The translations under genes and the position numbers were made by a program. Of a stretch of 64,000 nucleotides of DNA, positions 16,294 through 24,025 are shown piece after piece. Position 1 is the stretch's first letter; every line of letters begins with the position of its first letter. The notes under the pieces are model-generated. The model was given only the letters and a program-made list of their open reading frames with translations. It was not told where the DNA came from and ran no database searches. Origin of the DNA: Peptoniphilaceae bacterium. GTDB taxonomy: Bacteria > Bacillota > Clostridia > Tissierellales > Peptoniphilaceae. The stretch covers positions 1 through 64,000 of the forward strand of contig JAQYPV010000003.1 in the NCBI GenBank assembly GCA_028726605.1, written 5' to 3'.

Positions 16294-17193
16294 TTAAGCG
16301 ATGCGCTGTTGCAAGGGTTGCAGTGCCGTGAGGACCCACTGCATCGTTCCAGTGGTCACCTCGGAGCCACAGTACTCGCAGACGCCGTTCTGATTGATGG
16401 CAAGCGGCGCGCCGCAGTTGGGGCATTCAGTGACGCTGGTTTCGGTCGTGCTCTCGGTCTGCACATCTTTTTTACGCATGAATTGCATACGATACGTCAT
16501 GATATAGCGCCGGTTGCGGTCGCCCTTGACCAGTTCCCCCGTGGCATCGTCGACAACGTAGTCGCGGTAACGCGCTTCGATGATGGCGTTCAGGTAGTCG
16601 TTCTCGCTGTCCGACGCGTACGACTCGATGAACGTGTTCATGACGGAGATGTCTTCGACCACATTGGTCTGCCCCCTGTCGATCAGATCCTGCAGTTGGC
16701 GCTCGTGCTGCGCGTAGAGCGCGTTAGATTCGAAGGGCCGGATGGCGCGCCAGTTCTTGGCTGTCCACGCCTGTTGCAACGCAATGAAGACGTCCGAAAC
16801 GCGCAGAAGAAAGGCGGGCTCTGAAAAATTCGGATCTTTCTTTACGAGTTCGTCCAAGTTCTGATTGACGCTCTTGGGCTGATAGGGCTTGGCGGTGGAA
16901 CGCGTGGCGTCTTGCGCCGCGGTGTTGGGGTGACGCTTCGAATAGCGCATGACGGCCACGATGGCGATGACGACGAGGAGGACGAAGGGGTTGTCCGTGA
17001 GATAGAAGAACATGAAGGGGTTGAACCCGAAGGTGGAGCCGTAGCCCCCGCCGATGTCCACGCCCCCGCCGAGATCGCCGCCCCAATTGCCGCCGCCGTG
17101 ATCGACGCCACCGCCGACGTCGGCGAGGGCGAAATTGGAGGTCAGCACGAGGGCCAAGAACAAGACTAAAAGCACGATGCGTTTTCGCTTCAT
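16294..17193 (-). CDS. Tim44-like domain membrane protein with zinc ribbon
   Basis: A 299-residue protein. The start is ATG 17193 (MKRKRIVLLVLFLALVLTSN) with GAAGGGG before it. Order: a signal peptide or anchor (1-25), a short Gly-rich stretch with GGGVDHGGGNWGG and similar blocks (26-55), a second membrane segment (FVLLVVIAIVAVM), a Tim44-like domain (~110-245; ALQQAWTAKNWRAIRPFESN and YVVDDATGELVKGDRNRRY) and a C-terminal zinc ribbon CPNCGAP...CEYCGSE. Such proteins are widespread in Firmicutes and of unproven function. It is convergent with the ABC pair and divergent from a small membrane protein. Confidence 0.8.
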   Translation of the reverse strand: MKRKRIVLLVLFLALVLTSNFALADVGGGVDHGGGNWGGDLGGGVDIGGGYGSTFGFNPFMFFYLTDNPFVLLVVIAIVAVMRYSKRHPNTAAQDATRSTAKPYQPKSVNQNLDELVKKDPNFSEPAFLLRVSDVFIALQQAWTAKNWRAIRPFESNALYAQHERQLQDLIDRGQTNVVEDISVMNTFIESYASDSENDYLNAIIEARYRDYVVDDATGELVKGDRNRRYIMTYRMQFMRKKDVQTESTTETSVTECPNCGAPLAINQNGVCEYCGSEVTTGTMQWVLTALQPLQQRIA

Positions 17194-17226
17194 AGGATCC
17201 CCTTCTTTCCGTTCAAATTTGCTTCC

Positions 17227-17256
17227 ATTATAGCGTGAAATGGCGTGCTGTGGTAA
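17227..17256 (-). promoter_or_regulatory. Candidate promoter of the Tim44-like gene
   Basis: On the minus strand TTACCA (17256-17251) and TATAAT (17232-17227) are 18 bases apart, 34 bases before the start codon. Confidence 0.45.
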
Positions 17257-17277
17257 CATGAGCAAAAGGAGACGACT

Positions 17278-17616
17278 ATGGCCAGTATCTTTGGAATTGT
17301 TTCACAATATCAGGACCGCTTGACGATGCTTCCGGTGACCCTCATCGTCTTCGTACTTGCGACCTTGCTCTTGTACCTCATCTTTCACCGCTACCCCTGG
17401 GTGAAATACGTGCCGGCCGTCATCGGCATCGCCCTGGGCCTCATCTTCCTGGTGCAGGGGCTGAATCAAAAGGCGACCCTGGAAGGGTTGGACATCCTCT
17501 GGCGGGCCGTCTACTTCTTCGTCGCCGGATGCATCGCCTTGGCCACGGCGTGGCTTTCGGCGCTCATTCAGAGCTTTTCGAGGCGACGCGAGGATGCGGA
17601 CGTCGAGGGAGAATAG
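17278..17616 (+). CDS. Small integral membrane protein, unknown function
   Basis: A 112-residue protein starting at ATG 17278 behind AAAGGAG. It has three clear hydrophobic segments (about residues 17-35, 43-60 and 72-95) and a charged tail with SRRREDADVEGE. I do not recognise the family. It is divergent from the Tim44-like gene with an 84-base gap and ends at a strong bidirectional terminator, so it is a single-gene unit. Confidence 0.65.
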   Translation: MASIFGIVSQYQDRLTMLPVTLIVFVLATLLLYLIFHRYPWVKYVPAVIGIALGLIFLVQGLNQKATLEGLDILWRAVYFFVAGCIALATAWLSALIQSFSRRREDADVEGE

Positions 17617-17649
17617 ATTCCGTTTTCTGAATTTTCAATCAATTGAGAC

Positions 17650-17693
17650 AAAAAGCCATCGTTTTTCGGGACACCGTGAGACGATGGCTTTTT
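17650..17693. terminator. Bidirectional terminator between convergent genes
   Basis: AAAAAGCCATCGT (17650-17662) is perfectly complementary to ACGATGGCTTTTT (17681-17693). The A and T flanks let it work for both the small membrane protein and the leftward AlaX-like gene, whose stop codon it touches. Confidence 0.85.
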
Positions 17694-18346
17694 TATAATG
17701 GCGTGGAGAGGCAGACGGGGTCGTTCAGGCGAAAGCGAATGTGCAAGGCGTCTTTCGCGGCCTCAACGTCTTCCGAGGTCAGTACGCCGCACTCGGCGGT
17801 GTGGAAGAGATGCGGCCCCATCCATGGGAGCGTCGCCATACCGAAGATGGTGGTCTCGCGTTTTTGCGCATCGGACTGAATGTTGAGTCCCGCGCGTTGC
17901 CATTGGCAGGAGCGACGCAGGAAGAGCGCGGCGATCGGAGCGGTGTCGCGGGGCAGAAACGCGCCTGCAAGCGTCATCGTGAACGCCTCGGGGGCATCGC
18001 TCATGGCGTCGAATGTCGGCGTGCGCGAGAAATACGTTTGCGCGATGGCCGTGAGGATGAGCCGTGCGGTCACATTCCGGAGCAAAGTGAGGCGCGCTTC
18101 GAAGGGGACAGAGAGCACGGGTGTCTCATTGTCGTAGTCTTTCGGCACGAGGAGCGCGCCGTCATCCAAGGCGGTCACGGCGACGCCGTCGTCGAGAGAG
18201 AGCGCCTCCGGCGCGAGGTGGAGTTTCCGATAGGGCGGCACGATGGTGTCCGCCGTCTCGATGCGCAGGTGCTCGCCCTGGCGGCGCTTCGCGCGCACGG
18301 TCGTCTCCAATACGTTTTGATAGGGGTTTTTGAATACGGTTTCCAT
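17693..18346 (-). CDS. Degenerate AlaX-like (alanyl-tRNA editing) protein
   Basis: A 217-residue protein; ATG 18346 has AAAGGAG five bases upstream (GTG 18352 overlaps that site). By eye it follows AlaX editing proteins from end to end. METVFKNPYQNVLETTVRA fits the usual N-terminus, and RLTLLRNVTARLILTAI fits the HxxxH helix. The segment MGPHLFHTAECGVLTSEDV fits the CGTHVxNTGEIGLI motif. The zinc ligands are mostly gone: HxxxH reads VTARL, and CxxH reads MGPH with only the last His left. AlaX proteins deacylate mischarged tRNA-Ala; this one is probably not a zinc hydrolase. The family call is my alignment, not a search result. Confidence 0.5.
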   Translation of the reverse strand: METVFKNPYQNVLETTVRAKRRQGEHLRIETADTIVPPYRKLHLAPEALSLDDGVAVTALDDGALLVPKDYDNETPVLSVPFEARLTLLRNVTARLILTAIAQTYFSRTPTFDAMSDAPEAFTMTLAGAFLPRDTAPIAALFLRRSCQWQRAGLNIQSDAQKRETTIFGMATLPWMGPHLFHTAECGVLTSEDVEAAKDALHIRFRLNDPVCLSTPL

Positions 18347-18393
18347 GGTCACTCCTTTGTGTCATTGTACCACGAAGCCGAAGGAGCGTTGGC

Positions 18394-20943
18394 GTGGTCT
18401 ACTTCATCACGGGAATCGCCTTGAGCGCCCTGGGTCTTCCTCTCTTGGGGGCGTTTGGGGCGGTGCTTTGCTTTCACCGCCGGCCGTCTGCAGGGCTCGC
18501 GCTTTTCTTAGGAGTCGTGCTCTTTCTGACTTCTGACATCCGAAAGACGCCTTCAGATCTCGCCCGGCTTCCGGAACGCGGGGTCGCGACCGTGGACGGG
18601 CTGCGCTATGTCGGTGGAGAAGCCCGCCTCGTCTATCGCATCCAAGTTGCACCGAGGCTGACCCTCAAGGCGCTTTCGCGCGCGACGCTGGACGACGACC
18701 TCGCCGCGTTGCGCCCCATTTCTTCATCAGTGGAGCCGTTTTGTGAGAAGACGGCCCTCGAGCCAAGAGTCAGTGAAACGCATCGAGGGGGAGAGGCACG
18801 CGAAAAGGACGGCGAGAAAATCCGTGACGAGGCCCTCTCCCTCATGGGATGGCGCTTTAAGGTGAGTGTCCACTGGCATCCCTTCGAAGCGCCGGGCCTT
18901 CCCGGGGAGTTTCACGCCCAGGAGTACTACGCCACGCAAGGCATTGCCGCTCAGGTAACGCTTGAGAAAGCGACGCCACTCAAGGGAAGGGCTTTGCTCC
19001 CCGCCCTGCGAGAACGGGCCAGAGACGCCCTCTTGCAGCGCATGAATTCGCTGGGCGGCGAAGGCGGTGCGCTGCTCTCGCGGGTCGTGCTCGGAGCGCA
19101 GATGCCGGTGAAGCCCGCCCTCACCGAGGCGATGAACGGCTTGGGCCTCGCGCATCTCCTGGCGGCGAGCGGCCTGCACGTGAGCCTGATCTTCGCGTGG
19201 GGGATGGCGCTGCTGTCGTATTGTCGCCTCTCCCGCGGGCAGAGCGACGCGTTGCTCTTTGCGCTGCTTCTGCTCTACGCGGCGCTGCTGTATTTTCCCG
19301 CGTCCATTCTGCGCGCCATCTTCTATGCGCTCACCGGAGAACTCGCCATCCGACGACAGCGACGCATCGCCCCGTGGAAACGCCTCATCACCGCCCTGGC
19401 CCTCGTCCTGTTCTGCTTTCCTCTGCGCATCTACGATGTGGGTCTCCAACTCTCGTTTCTCTGTGCCGCGGCAATGGCGTGGCACGAGAGATCTCCGCGT
19501 CCCGCAAGCGCCATCGCGGATCAATTGCTCTTCACCGTCCGCATTCTCCTCTGCACACTTCCCGTCCTCGCACTCCGCGGCTTCACTCTGACGCCGGCGA
19601 CGGTGATCGCCAACTTGCTGGCCATCCCCGCGTTTTCCCTGCTCTTCGCGCTGGGCCTCGTCGCCTCCCTCCTGGCCCCGCTGCCCGTCGTGGGGACGCT
19701 GTTGTGCGCCTTCTTTGATGTGAGCACCGCGCTCTTCGAGGCCTTCGTCCACGGACTTGCGGCACTGCCGCTTCCGACGTTTTCGCTGGACGCAACCCCG
19801 GCCTTTTTGACTCTCTACTCCCTTGTCATGATCGGGCTTGTGCTGGCATCGACGGGGTGTTTCCGGCGCTTGCGGCGTCTTCGTGCGCGGCTCTCGGACC
19901 GACGCCTTCGCACGCGCTGGAACCACACGCTTTACACCTGTGCCGTGTGGTGGGCGCTCACACTCGTGTTGCCCCTCGTCTTCGCGCCGCTCGAGGCGCC
20001 GACGCTCACGGCGTTAAACGTCGGTCAAGGCGACTGTCTGCTGCTGCAAGCCGGTGGCAAGGCGGTCCTCATCGACACCGGCGGCAAGCGCGACTTTCGG
20101 ACGAAAGAAAATACGCAGGCGCACCATTTAGCCTTGGAACTTCAGAATCGGGGCGTTGCCCGCGTCGACGCCGTCTTTCTCTCTCACGACGACGACGATC
20201 ACGTGGGCAACCTTTGGGGCCTTGCGCGGGAGATGCCCATTGGCGTGGTATGCGTGCCGCCGGGCACGCGCCGCAGCATCGCTCCGGATTCCATCCGCGT
20301 CCGCGCCATGACGACCGGGGAGCGCGTGACGCTTCGCAGCAGGGGAGCGCCCGTATCGCTGGACGTCGTGGACGCAGGGCGAGGCGATGACGAAGACAAA
20401 AACAACCACGCCATGGTGTTGTGCCTTCACATGGGCCGCGCCGCGGTACTGCTCATGGGCGATCGAGAAGAGACAGACGGACTGGATTTAAGTCATGTGC
20501 ACGCGCCCTTGGCCTTACTCAAAGTGGCGCATCACGGCTCGCGAAAGGGCACTGAGGCCGCCTTCTTGCGACGCATTCGCCCCGAGCGCGCCGTCATCAG
20601 CGCCGGCGCAGGCAACCGCTACGGGCATCCCGCGCCCGAAACGCTCGCGCGGCTTCGACAGAGCGGGGCGCGCATCGACCGCACAGACGAGACGAGCCAC
20701 GTGCAGTATCGCTTCAATCCGCTGCCCCGGGGTGGAAGGCTCATCGCACTGTCGCCCGCCGGGGTGACGCTCCTTCACGGGGCTTATGCGTTTTTATGGT
20801 GTCTCGGCCTCGTCTGGGGCATCAAAAAAGGCCGTGATCGGCCTTTGCGCGCGGAAAATGGAGAGATCTCAGCGCGTGTTGAAGTCGAGGGGCGCGCGCT
20901 GCGTCGACACGGAGAGCACGAGCCCCACGCACACGAGGTTTAA
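18394..20943 (+). CDS. comEC: DNA uptake channel protein ComEC/Rec2
   Basis: An 849-residue protein starting at GTG 18394 behind AAGGAG. N-terminal membrane segments and an OB-like domain lead to the competence domain (LSRVVLGAQMP, LAHLLAASGLHVSLI, residues ~225-270), more membrane spans, then a C-terminal metallo-beta-lactamase domain with LNVGQGDCLLLQ, LIDTGG, SHDDDDHVGN and KVAHHGSRKG. ComEC forms the inner-membrane pore for transforming DNA; the lactamase domain is thought to degrade one strand. No comEA or pilin genes are adjacent. The last ~25 codons overlap the convergent rodA and run through its terminator, so the C-terminal tail is probably unconserved. Confidence 0.9.
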   Translation: MVYFITGIALSALGLPLLGAFGAVLCFHRRPSAGLALFLGVVLFLTSDIRKTPSDLARLPERGVATVDGLRYVGGEARLVYRIQVAPRLTLKALSRATLDDDLAALRPISSSVEPFCEKTALEPRVSETHRGGEAREKDGEKIRDEALSLMGWRFKVSVHWHPFEAPGLPGEFHAQEYYATQGIAAQVTLEKATPLKGRALLPALRERARDALLQRMNSLGGEGGALLSRVVLGAQMPVKPALTEAMNGLGLAHLLAASGLHVSLIFAWGMALLSYCRLSRGQSDALLFALLLLYAALLYFPASILRAIFYALTGELAIRRQRRIAPWKRLITALALVLFCFPLRIYDVGLQLSFLCAAAMAWHERSPRPASAIADQLLFTVRILLCTLPVLALRGFTLTPATVIANLLAIPAFSLLFALGLVASLLAPLPVVGTLLCAFFDVSTALFEAFVHGLAALPLPTFSLDATPAFLTLYSLVMIGLVLASTGCFRRLRRLRARLSDRRLRTRWNHTLYTCAVWWALTLVLPLVFAPLEAPTLTALNVGQGDCLLLQAGGKAVLIDTGGKRDFRTKENTQAHHLALELQNRGVARVDAVFLSHDDDDHVGNLWGLAREMPIGVVCVPPGTRRSIAPDSIRVRAMTTGERVTLRSRGAPVSLDVVDAGRGDDEDKNNHAMVLCLHMGRAAVLLMGDREETDGLDLSHVHAPLALLKVAHHGSRKGTEAAFLRRIRPERAVISAGAGNRYGHPAPETLARLRQSGARIDRTDETSHVQYRFNPLPRGGRLIALSPAGVTLLHGAYAFLWCLGLVWGIKKGRDRPLRAENGEISARVEVEGRALRRHGEHEPHAHEV
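20824..20846 (-). terminator. Terminator of rodA lying inside the comEC 3' end
   Basis: AAAGGCCG (20827-20834) pairs with CGGCCTTT (20839-20846) around a four-base loop. On the minus strand the stem is followed by six T. It serves the leftward rodA gene (stop at 20869) yet is fully within the open frame of comEC. Confidence 0.65.
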
Positions 20944-21984
20944 GAGTTGAAACGTGCCGCCGTTGGACATGAAGGGCAGGGGGATGCCGGTGACCGGCAT
21001 CAGGCCGATGGTCATGCCGATGTTTTCGAAGATGTGGATGAAGAGCATGGCCGCAATGCCGACGACTAAGGTCTTAGAAAACGTGTCTTTGGCGCGGTAG
21101 GCGATGCGAATCATCCGATAGAGCAAGAGGGCGTAGAGGGCGATCAGCACGAGGCCCCCGATGAAGCCGAATTCCTCGGTGAGCACGGCAAAGATGTAGT
21201 CCGTGTCGCGCTCAGGAATAAAGCCGTAGTGCGTCTGGGTGCCCTGCATGTAGCCCTTGCCGAACACGCGCCCCGAGGCGATGGCGATGAGGCCTTGGTA
21301 GATCTGGTAACCCGTGCCGTTGATGTCGCGCAACGGGTCGATGAAGTTCAGGATGCGCTCTTTTTGGAGGTCGGACAGCGATTCGTAGAGGATCGGCGCC
21401 AGCACGATGGCGGCCGCCACCGCGGCCACGATGTAGCCCCAGTGGATTTTGGCGATGAAGACCATGCATGCGATGAAGAAGAGGATGACGGCGGCGGTGC
21501 CGTAGTCCGGCTGCTTGAGGATTAAGAGGAGCGGCGCGCCCAGGCCTATGGCCATGAGCACGATGGTCAGCGGCTTGTTGATGCGATCCTGAAACCGCTC
21601 CAGGAAGACCGCAAAGCCCAGAATCAGGACGATCTTCGAAAACTCCGAGGGCTGAAAGGTGATAGGCCCGAGAGAGAGCCAGGCGCGCGCGCCGAAGACG
21701 TCGCCGACGCCGATGACGAGGGTGGCTGCGAGCAACACCAAGATGATGGCGTACGAGGGGATGGCGAATTTCTTGAGCGCGTCCGTGTCCACGAATTGCA
21801 ACACCAGAATGGCCGAAAAGCCGATCGCCGTGGCGATGAACTGCGACAACAAACTCCGAAGGGTGCCGCCCGTGGACTGGATGGCGGAGTAGACCACGAC
21901 AAAGCCCATCGCGCACAGCGCCATGGTGGTGATGAGCAAAATCCAGTCAAATTGCGCCATGACCTTCTTACTGCGATTAAACAT
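20869..21984 (-). CDS. rodA: Rod-shape SEDS peptidoglycan polymerase RodA
   Basis: A 371-residue SEDS protein; start ATG 21984 (MFNRSKKVMAQFD) with AGAGGAAG before it. About ten membrane segments are visible. Signature regions are GARAWLSLGPITFQPSEFSK, LILKQPDYGTA, PERDTDYIFAVLTEEFGFIG and GIPLPFMSNGGT. RodA polymerises glycan strands together with a class B PBP; FtsW is the alternative, but the context lacks division genes and the sequence reads RodA-like. Its leader contains a small hairpin (22002-22017) followed by TTTT on the minus strand. Its 3' end overlaps comEC by 75 bases in opposite direction. Confidence 0.85.
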   Translation of the reverse strand: MFNRSKKVMAQFDWILLITTMALCAMGFVVVYSAIQSTGGTLRSLLSQFIATAIGFSAILVLQFVDTDALKKFAIPSYAIILVLLAATLVIGVGDVFGARAWLSLGPITFQPSEFSKIVLILGFAVFLERFQDRINKPLTIVLMAIGLGAPLLLILKQPDYGTAAVILFFIACMVFIAKIHWGYIVAAVAAAIVLAPILYESLSDLQKERILNFIDPLRDINGTGYQIYQGLIAIASGRVFGKGYMQGTQTHYGFIPERDTDYIFAVLTEEFGFIGGLVLIALYALLLYRMIRIAYRAKDTFSKTLVVGIAAMLFIHIFENIGMTIGLMPVTGIPLPFMSNGGTFQLLNLVCVGLVLSVSTQRAPLDFNTR

Positions 21985-22098
21985 AAGCCTTCCTCTCAAA
22001 ACGACCGCATCCGGTCGCCTTTCAGTTCAATGATACAATCTATTATAATGTTGTCTCGAAGACTTTCATGGGAAAAACGTGAGTGAAAGGAGCAATCC

Positions 22099-22731
22099 AT
22101 GACGCATGAGGAAGCCCGGGAGATCATGGAAAAACTGAAAGTGGCGCATCCGAACGCCAAAGCGGAGCTGAACGCGAACAACCCCTTCGAGCTCTTGATC
22201 GCCGTCATCCTCTCCGCACAGACGACCGACGTGCGCGTGAATCAAGTGACGCCCATCCTGTTTGCGGCCTATCCAGACCCGGCCGCGCTCTCGAAGGCGC
22301 CTCTTGAGCATTTGGAAGAGATCTTGCGTCCCATCGGCTTCTTTCGGACGAAGGCCCAGAACATAAAAAAGACGGCGCAAAGGCTCTGTGGCGCGTATGG
22401 CGGTCAAGTTCCCGAGAGTCGCGAAGAGCTCATGACGCTCCCCGGAGTGGGGCGCAAGACCGCCAACGTCGTGCTCTCCAACGCCTTCGGCGTGCCGGCC
22501 CTCGCCGTGGACACGCACGTCTTTCGCGTGTCGCACCGTCTGGGCCTTTCGGACGCCGAGACGGTCGACGAGACAGAACGCGACTTAAACGCCCTCTTGG
22601 ATCGCTCCCTCTGGTCCGAGGCGCATCACCTCTTGATCTTCCAAGGGCGCTATGTCTGCAAGGCGCGAAAGCCGCTCTGTGAAGAATGTGCGGTGCGAGA
22701 GCACTGCCGCTACCTGAAGGGCCGGTCGTGA
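22099..22731 (+). CDS. nth: Endonuclease III, DNA glycosylase/AP lyase
   Basis: A 210-residue HhH-GPD glycosylase starting at ATG 22099. The helix-hairpin-helix LPGVGRKTANVV contains catalytic Lys120, and AVDTHVFRV contains Asp138; both numbers coincide with the E. coli enzyme. The C-terminal 4Fe-4S loop C-x6-C-x2-C-x5-C (CKARKPLCEECAVREHC) is complete. It removes oxidised pyrimidines in base excision repair. The stop overlaps the ATG of the following flavoprotein (TGATG), so the two are translationally coupled. A TATAAT lies at 22044-22049 but a -35 box is not clear. Confidence 0.95.
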   Translation: MTHEEAREIMEKLKVAHPNAKAELNANNPFELLIAVILSAQTTDVRVNQVTPILFAAYPDPAALSKAPLEHLEEILRPIGFFRTKAQNIKKTAQRLCGAYGGQVPESREELMTLPGVGRKTANVVLSNAFGVPALAVDTHVFRVSHRLGLSDAETVDETERDLNALLDRSLWSEAHHLLIFQGRYVCKARKPLCEECAVREHCRYLKGRS

Positions 22732-23984
22732 TGCGCGTCGCCATCATCGGCGCCGGCGCGGCCGGCATGACGGCGGCCTTGGCGCTTCGCCGCCCGGATC
22801 TGCTCGCGATGACGCCCTTCACGCCCACCGGATCGACGACGCCAGACGTCGTCGTCTTCGAAAAGGAGCAGCCCTTAGCCAAGGTGCGGGCGAGCGGCAA
22901 CGGGCGCTGCAACTTCACCAATGCCCATCTGAGCCCCGCACATTACACGGGTGACCACGCGGCCTTTGTGGCGCCGCTCTTGTCCCGCTTCGGCTTTCGC
23001 GAGATGCTCGCCTGGTTTCAACTCCTCGGCATGGACGCCGTGACACTCGAAAGCGGCATGACCTACCCCAGGACCTTGCGGGCGCAGACCGTGGCGGATC
23101 TCCTGGAGGCGCGAGTGCGGGACGCGGGCGCGACGCTTAGAGGCGACGCCGTGACGGATCTGGCGAAACGAGAAGGGCGCTTTGCGCTGACGCTGGCCTC
23201 CGGCGACACGTCTTCCTTCGACGCGGTTCTCCTCACGACGGGTGGGAGTTTCGGCGTCAAAAGAGACGACTGGTCGAATGGCTACAGCCTCGCGAAGGCG
23301 CTCGGCCACTCTCTGACGCCGCTGCATCCGGGGATAGTGGCGCTGCGCGTGGCAGAAAAGGCGCGCTGTGAGGCCCTTCAAGGCGTGAAGGTCGAGGCGT
23401 GCGTGTCCGGAGCGGGGGAAACCACCACGGACGACGTGCTCTTCACAGACTACGGGCTCTCCGGCACGGGGATCTTTCGGCTCTCGAACGCGCTCTTGGA
23501 CGCCAAGCGGCCGACGCTTGTCTTGGACGTGCTGCCGCAGTGGGAGGAACACGCACTCGTGGAGACGCTCGTGGCGCTCTCTGCGCGATTTCCCTGCGCT
23601 GCGCCCGCGTCTCTGCTCTCCGGGTACGTCTTTGCCCCCGTCGCTCAGGTGGCGGCAGGGGAAGCGGGGATCACGACAAGCGACCGCGTTTCGCTTCAAA
23701 CGCTGGTGCGTCGGTTGAAATCGTGGCCTTTTACCGTCGTCGGCACGCGGCGGCGCGACCACGGTCAGGTGACCTGCGGGGGCGTCAAAACCGAGGAAGT
23801 GCACCCCGAGACGCTGGAATCCCGACAATGTCCGGGACTCTACCTGGCCGGTGAAATTCTGGACGTGCAGGGGGAGTGCGGCGGCTACAACTTGCACTGG
23901 GCCTTTACGAGCGCCCTGGCCTCGGCGCGGGCCATTCTGTCTCCAGCGTCATCTGGCGGTCGCGAGGCGTCGGCTTGTGTATAA
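22731..23984 (+). CDS. HI0933/BaiN-type FAD-dependent oxidoreductase
   Basis: A 417-residue flavoprotein whose ATG 22731 overlaps the nth stop codon. The FAD loop VAIIGAGAAGMTAALALRR is at the N-terminus, followed by KVRASGNGRCNFTN, the signature of the HI0933/BaiN family. The C-terminal dinucleotide-binding end LYLAGEILDVQGECGGYNLHWAFTSAL closes the FAD site. Members include BaiN, proposed for bile-acid dehydroxylation, but most have no proven substrate. Coupling to nth is probably only organisational. The stop codon overlaps a TATAAT (23980-23985) that may serve the next gene, ileS. Confidence 0.85.
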   Translation: MRVAIIGAGAAGMTAALALRRPDLLAMTPFTPTGSTTPDVVVFEKEQPLAKVRASGNGRCNFTNAHLSPAHYTGDHAAFVAPLLSRFGFREMLAWFQLLGMDAVTLESGMTYPRTLRAQTVADLLEARVRDAGATLRGDAVTDLAKREGRFALTLASGDTSSFDAVLLTTGGSFGVKRDDWSNGYSLAKALGHSLTPLHPGIVALRVAEKARCEALQGVKVEACVSGAGETTTDDVLFTDYGLSGTGIFRLSNALLDAKRPTLVLDVLPQWEEHALVETLVALSARFPCAAPASLLSGYVFAPVAQVAAGEAGITTSDRVSLQTLVRRLKSWPFTVVGTRRRDHGQVTCGGVKTEEVHPETLESRQCPGLYLAGEILDVQGECGGYNLHWAFTSALASARAILSPASSGGREASACV

Positions 23985-24025
23985 TAGAACCATATTTTTT
24001 TTGAGGGAAGACAGAAGGAGAAGAC

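Noticed and set aside
23985-24025. T-box leader for ileS
   Set aside because: Only 41 bases separate the upstream stop from ileS, far too short for a T-box; no specifier or antiterminator structure.
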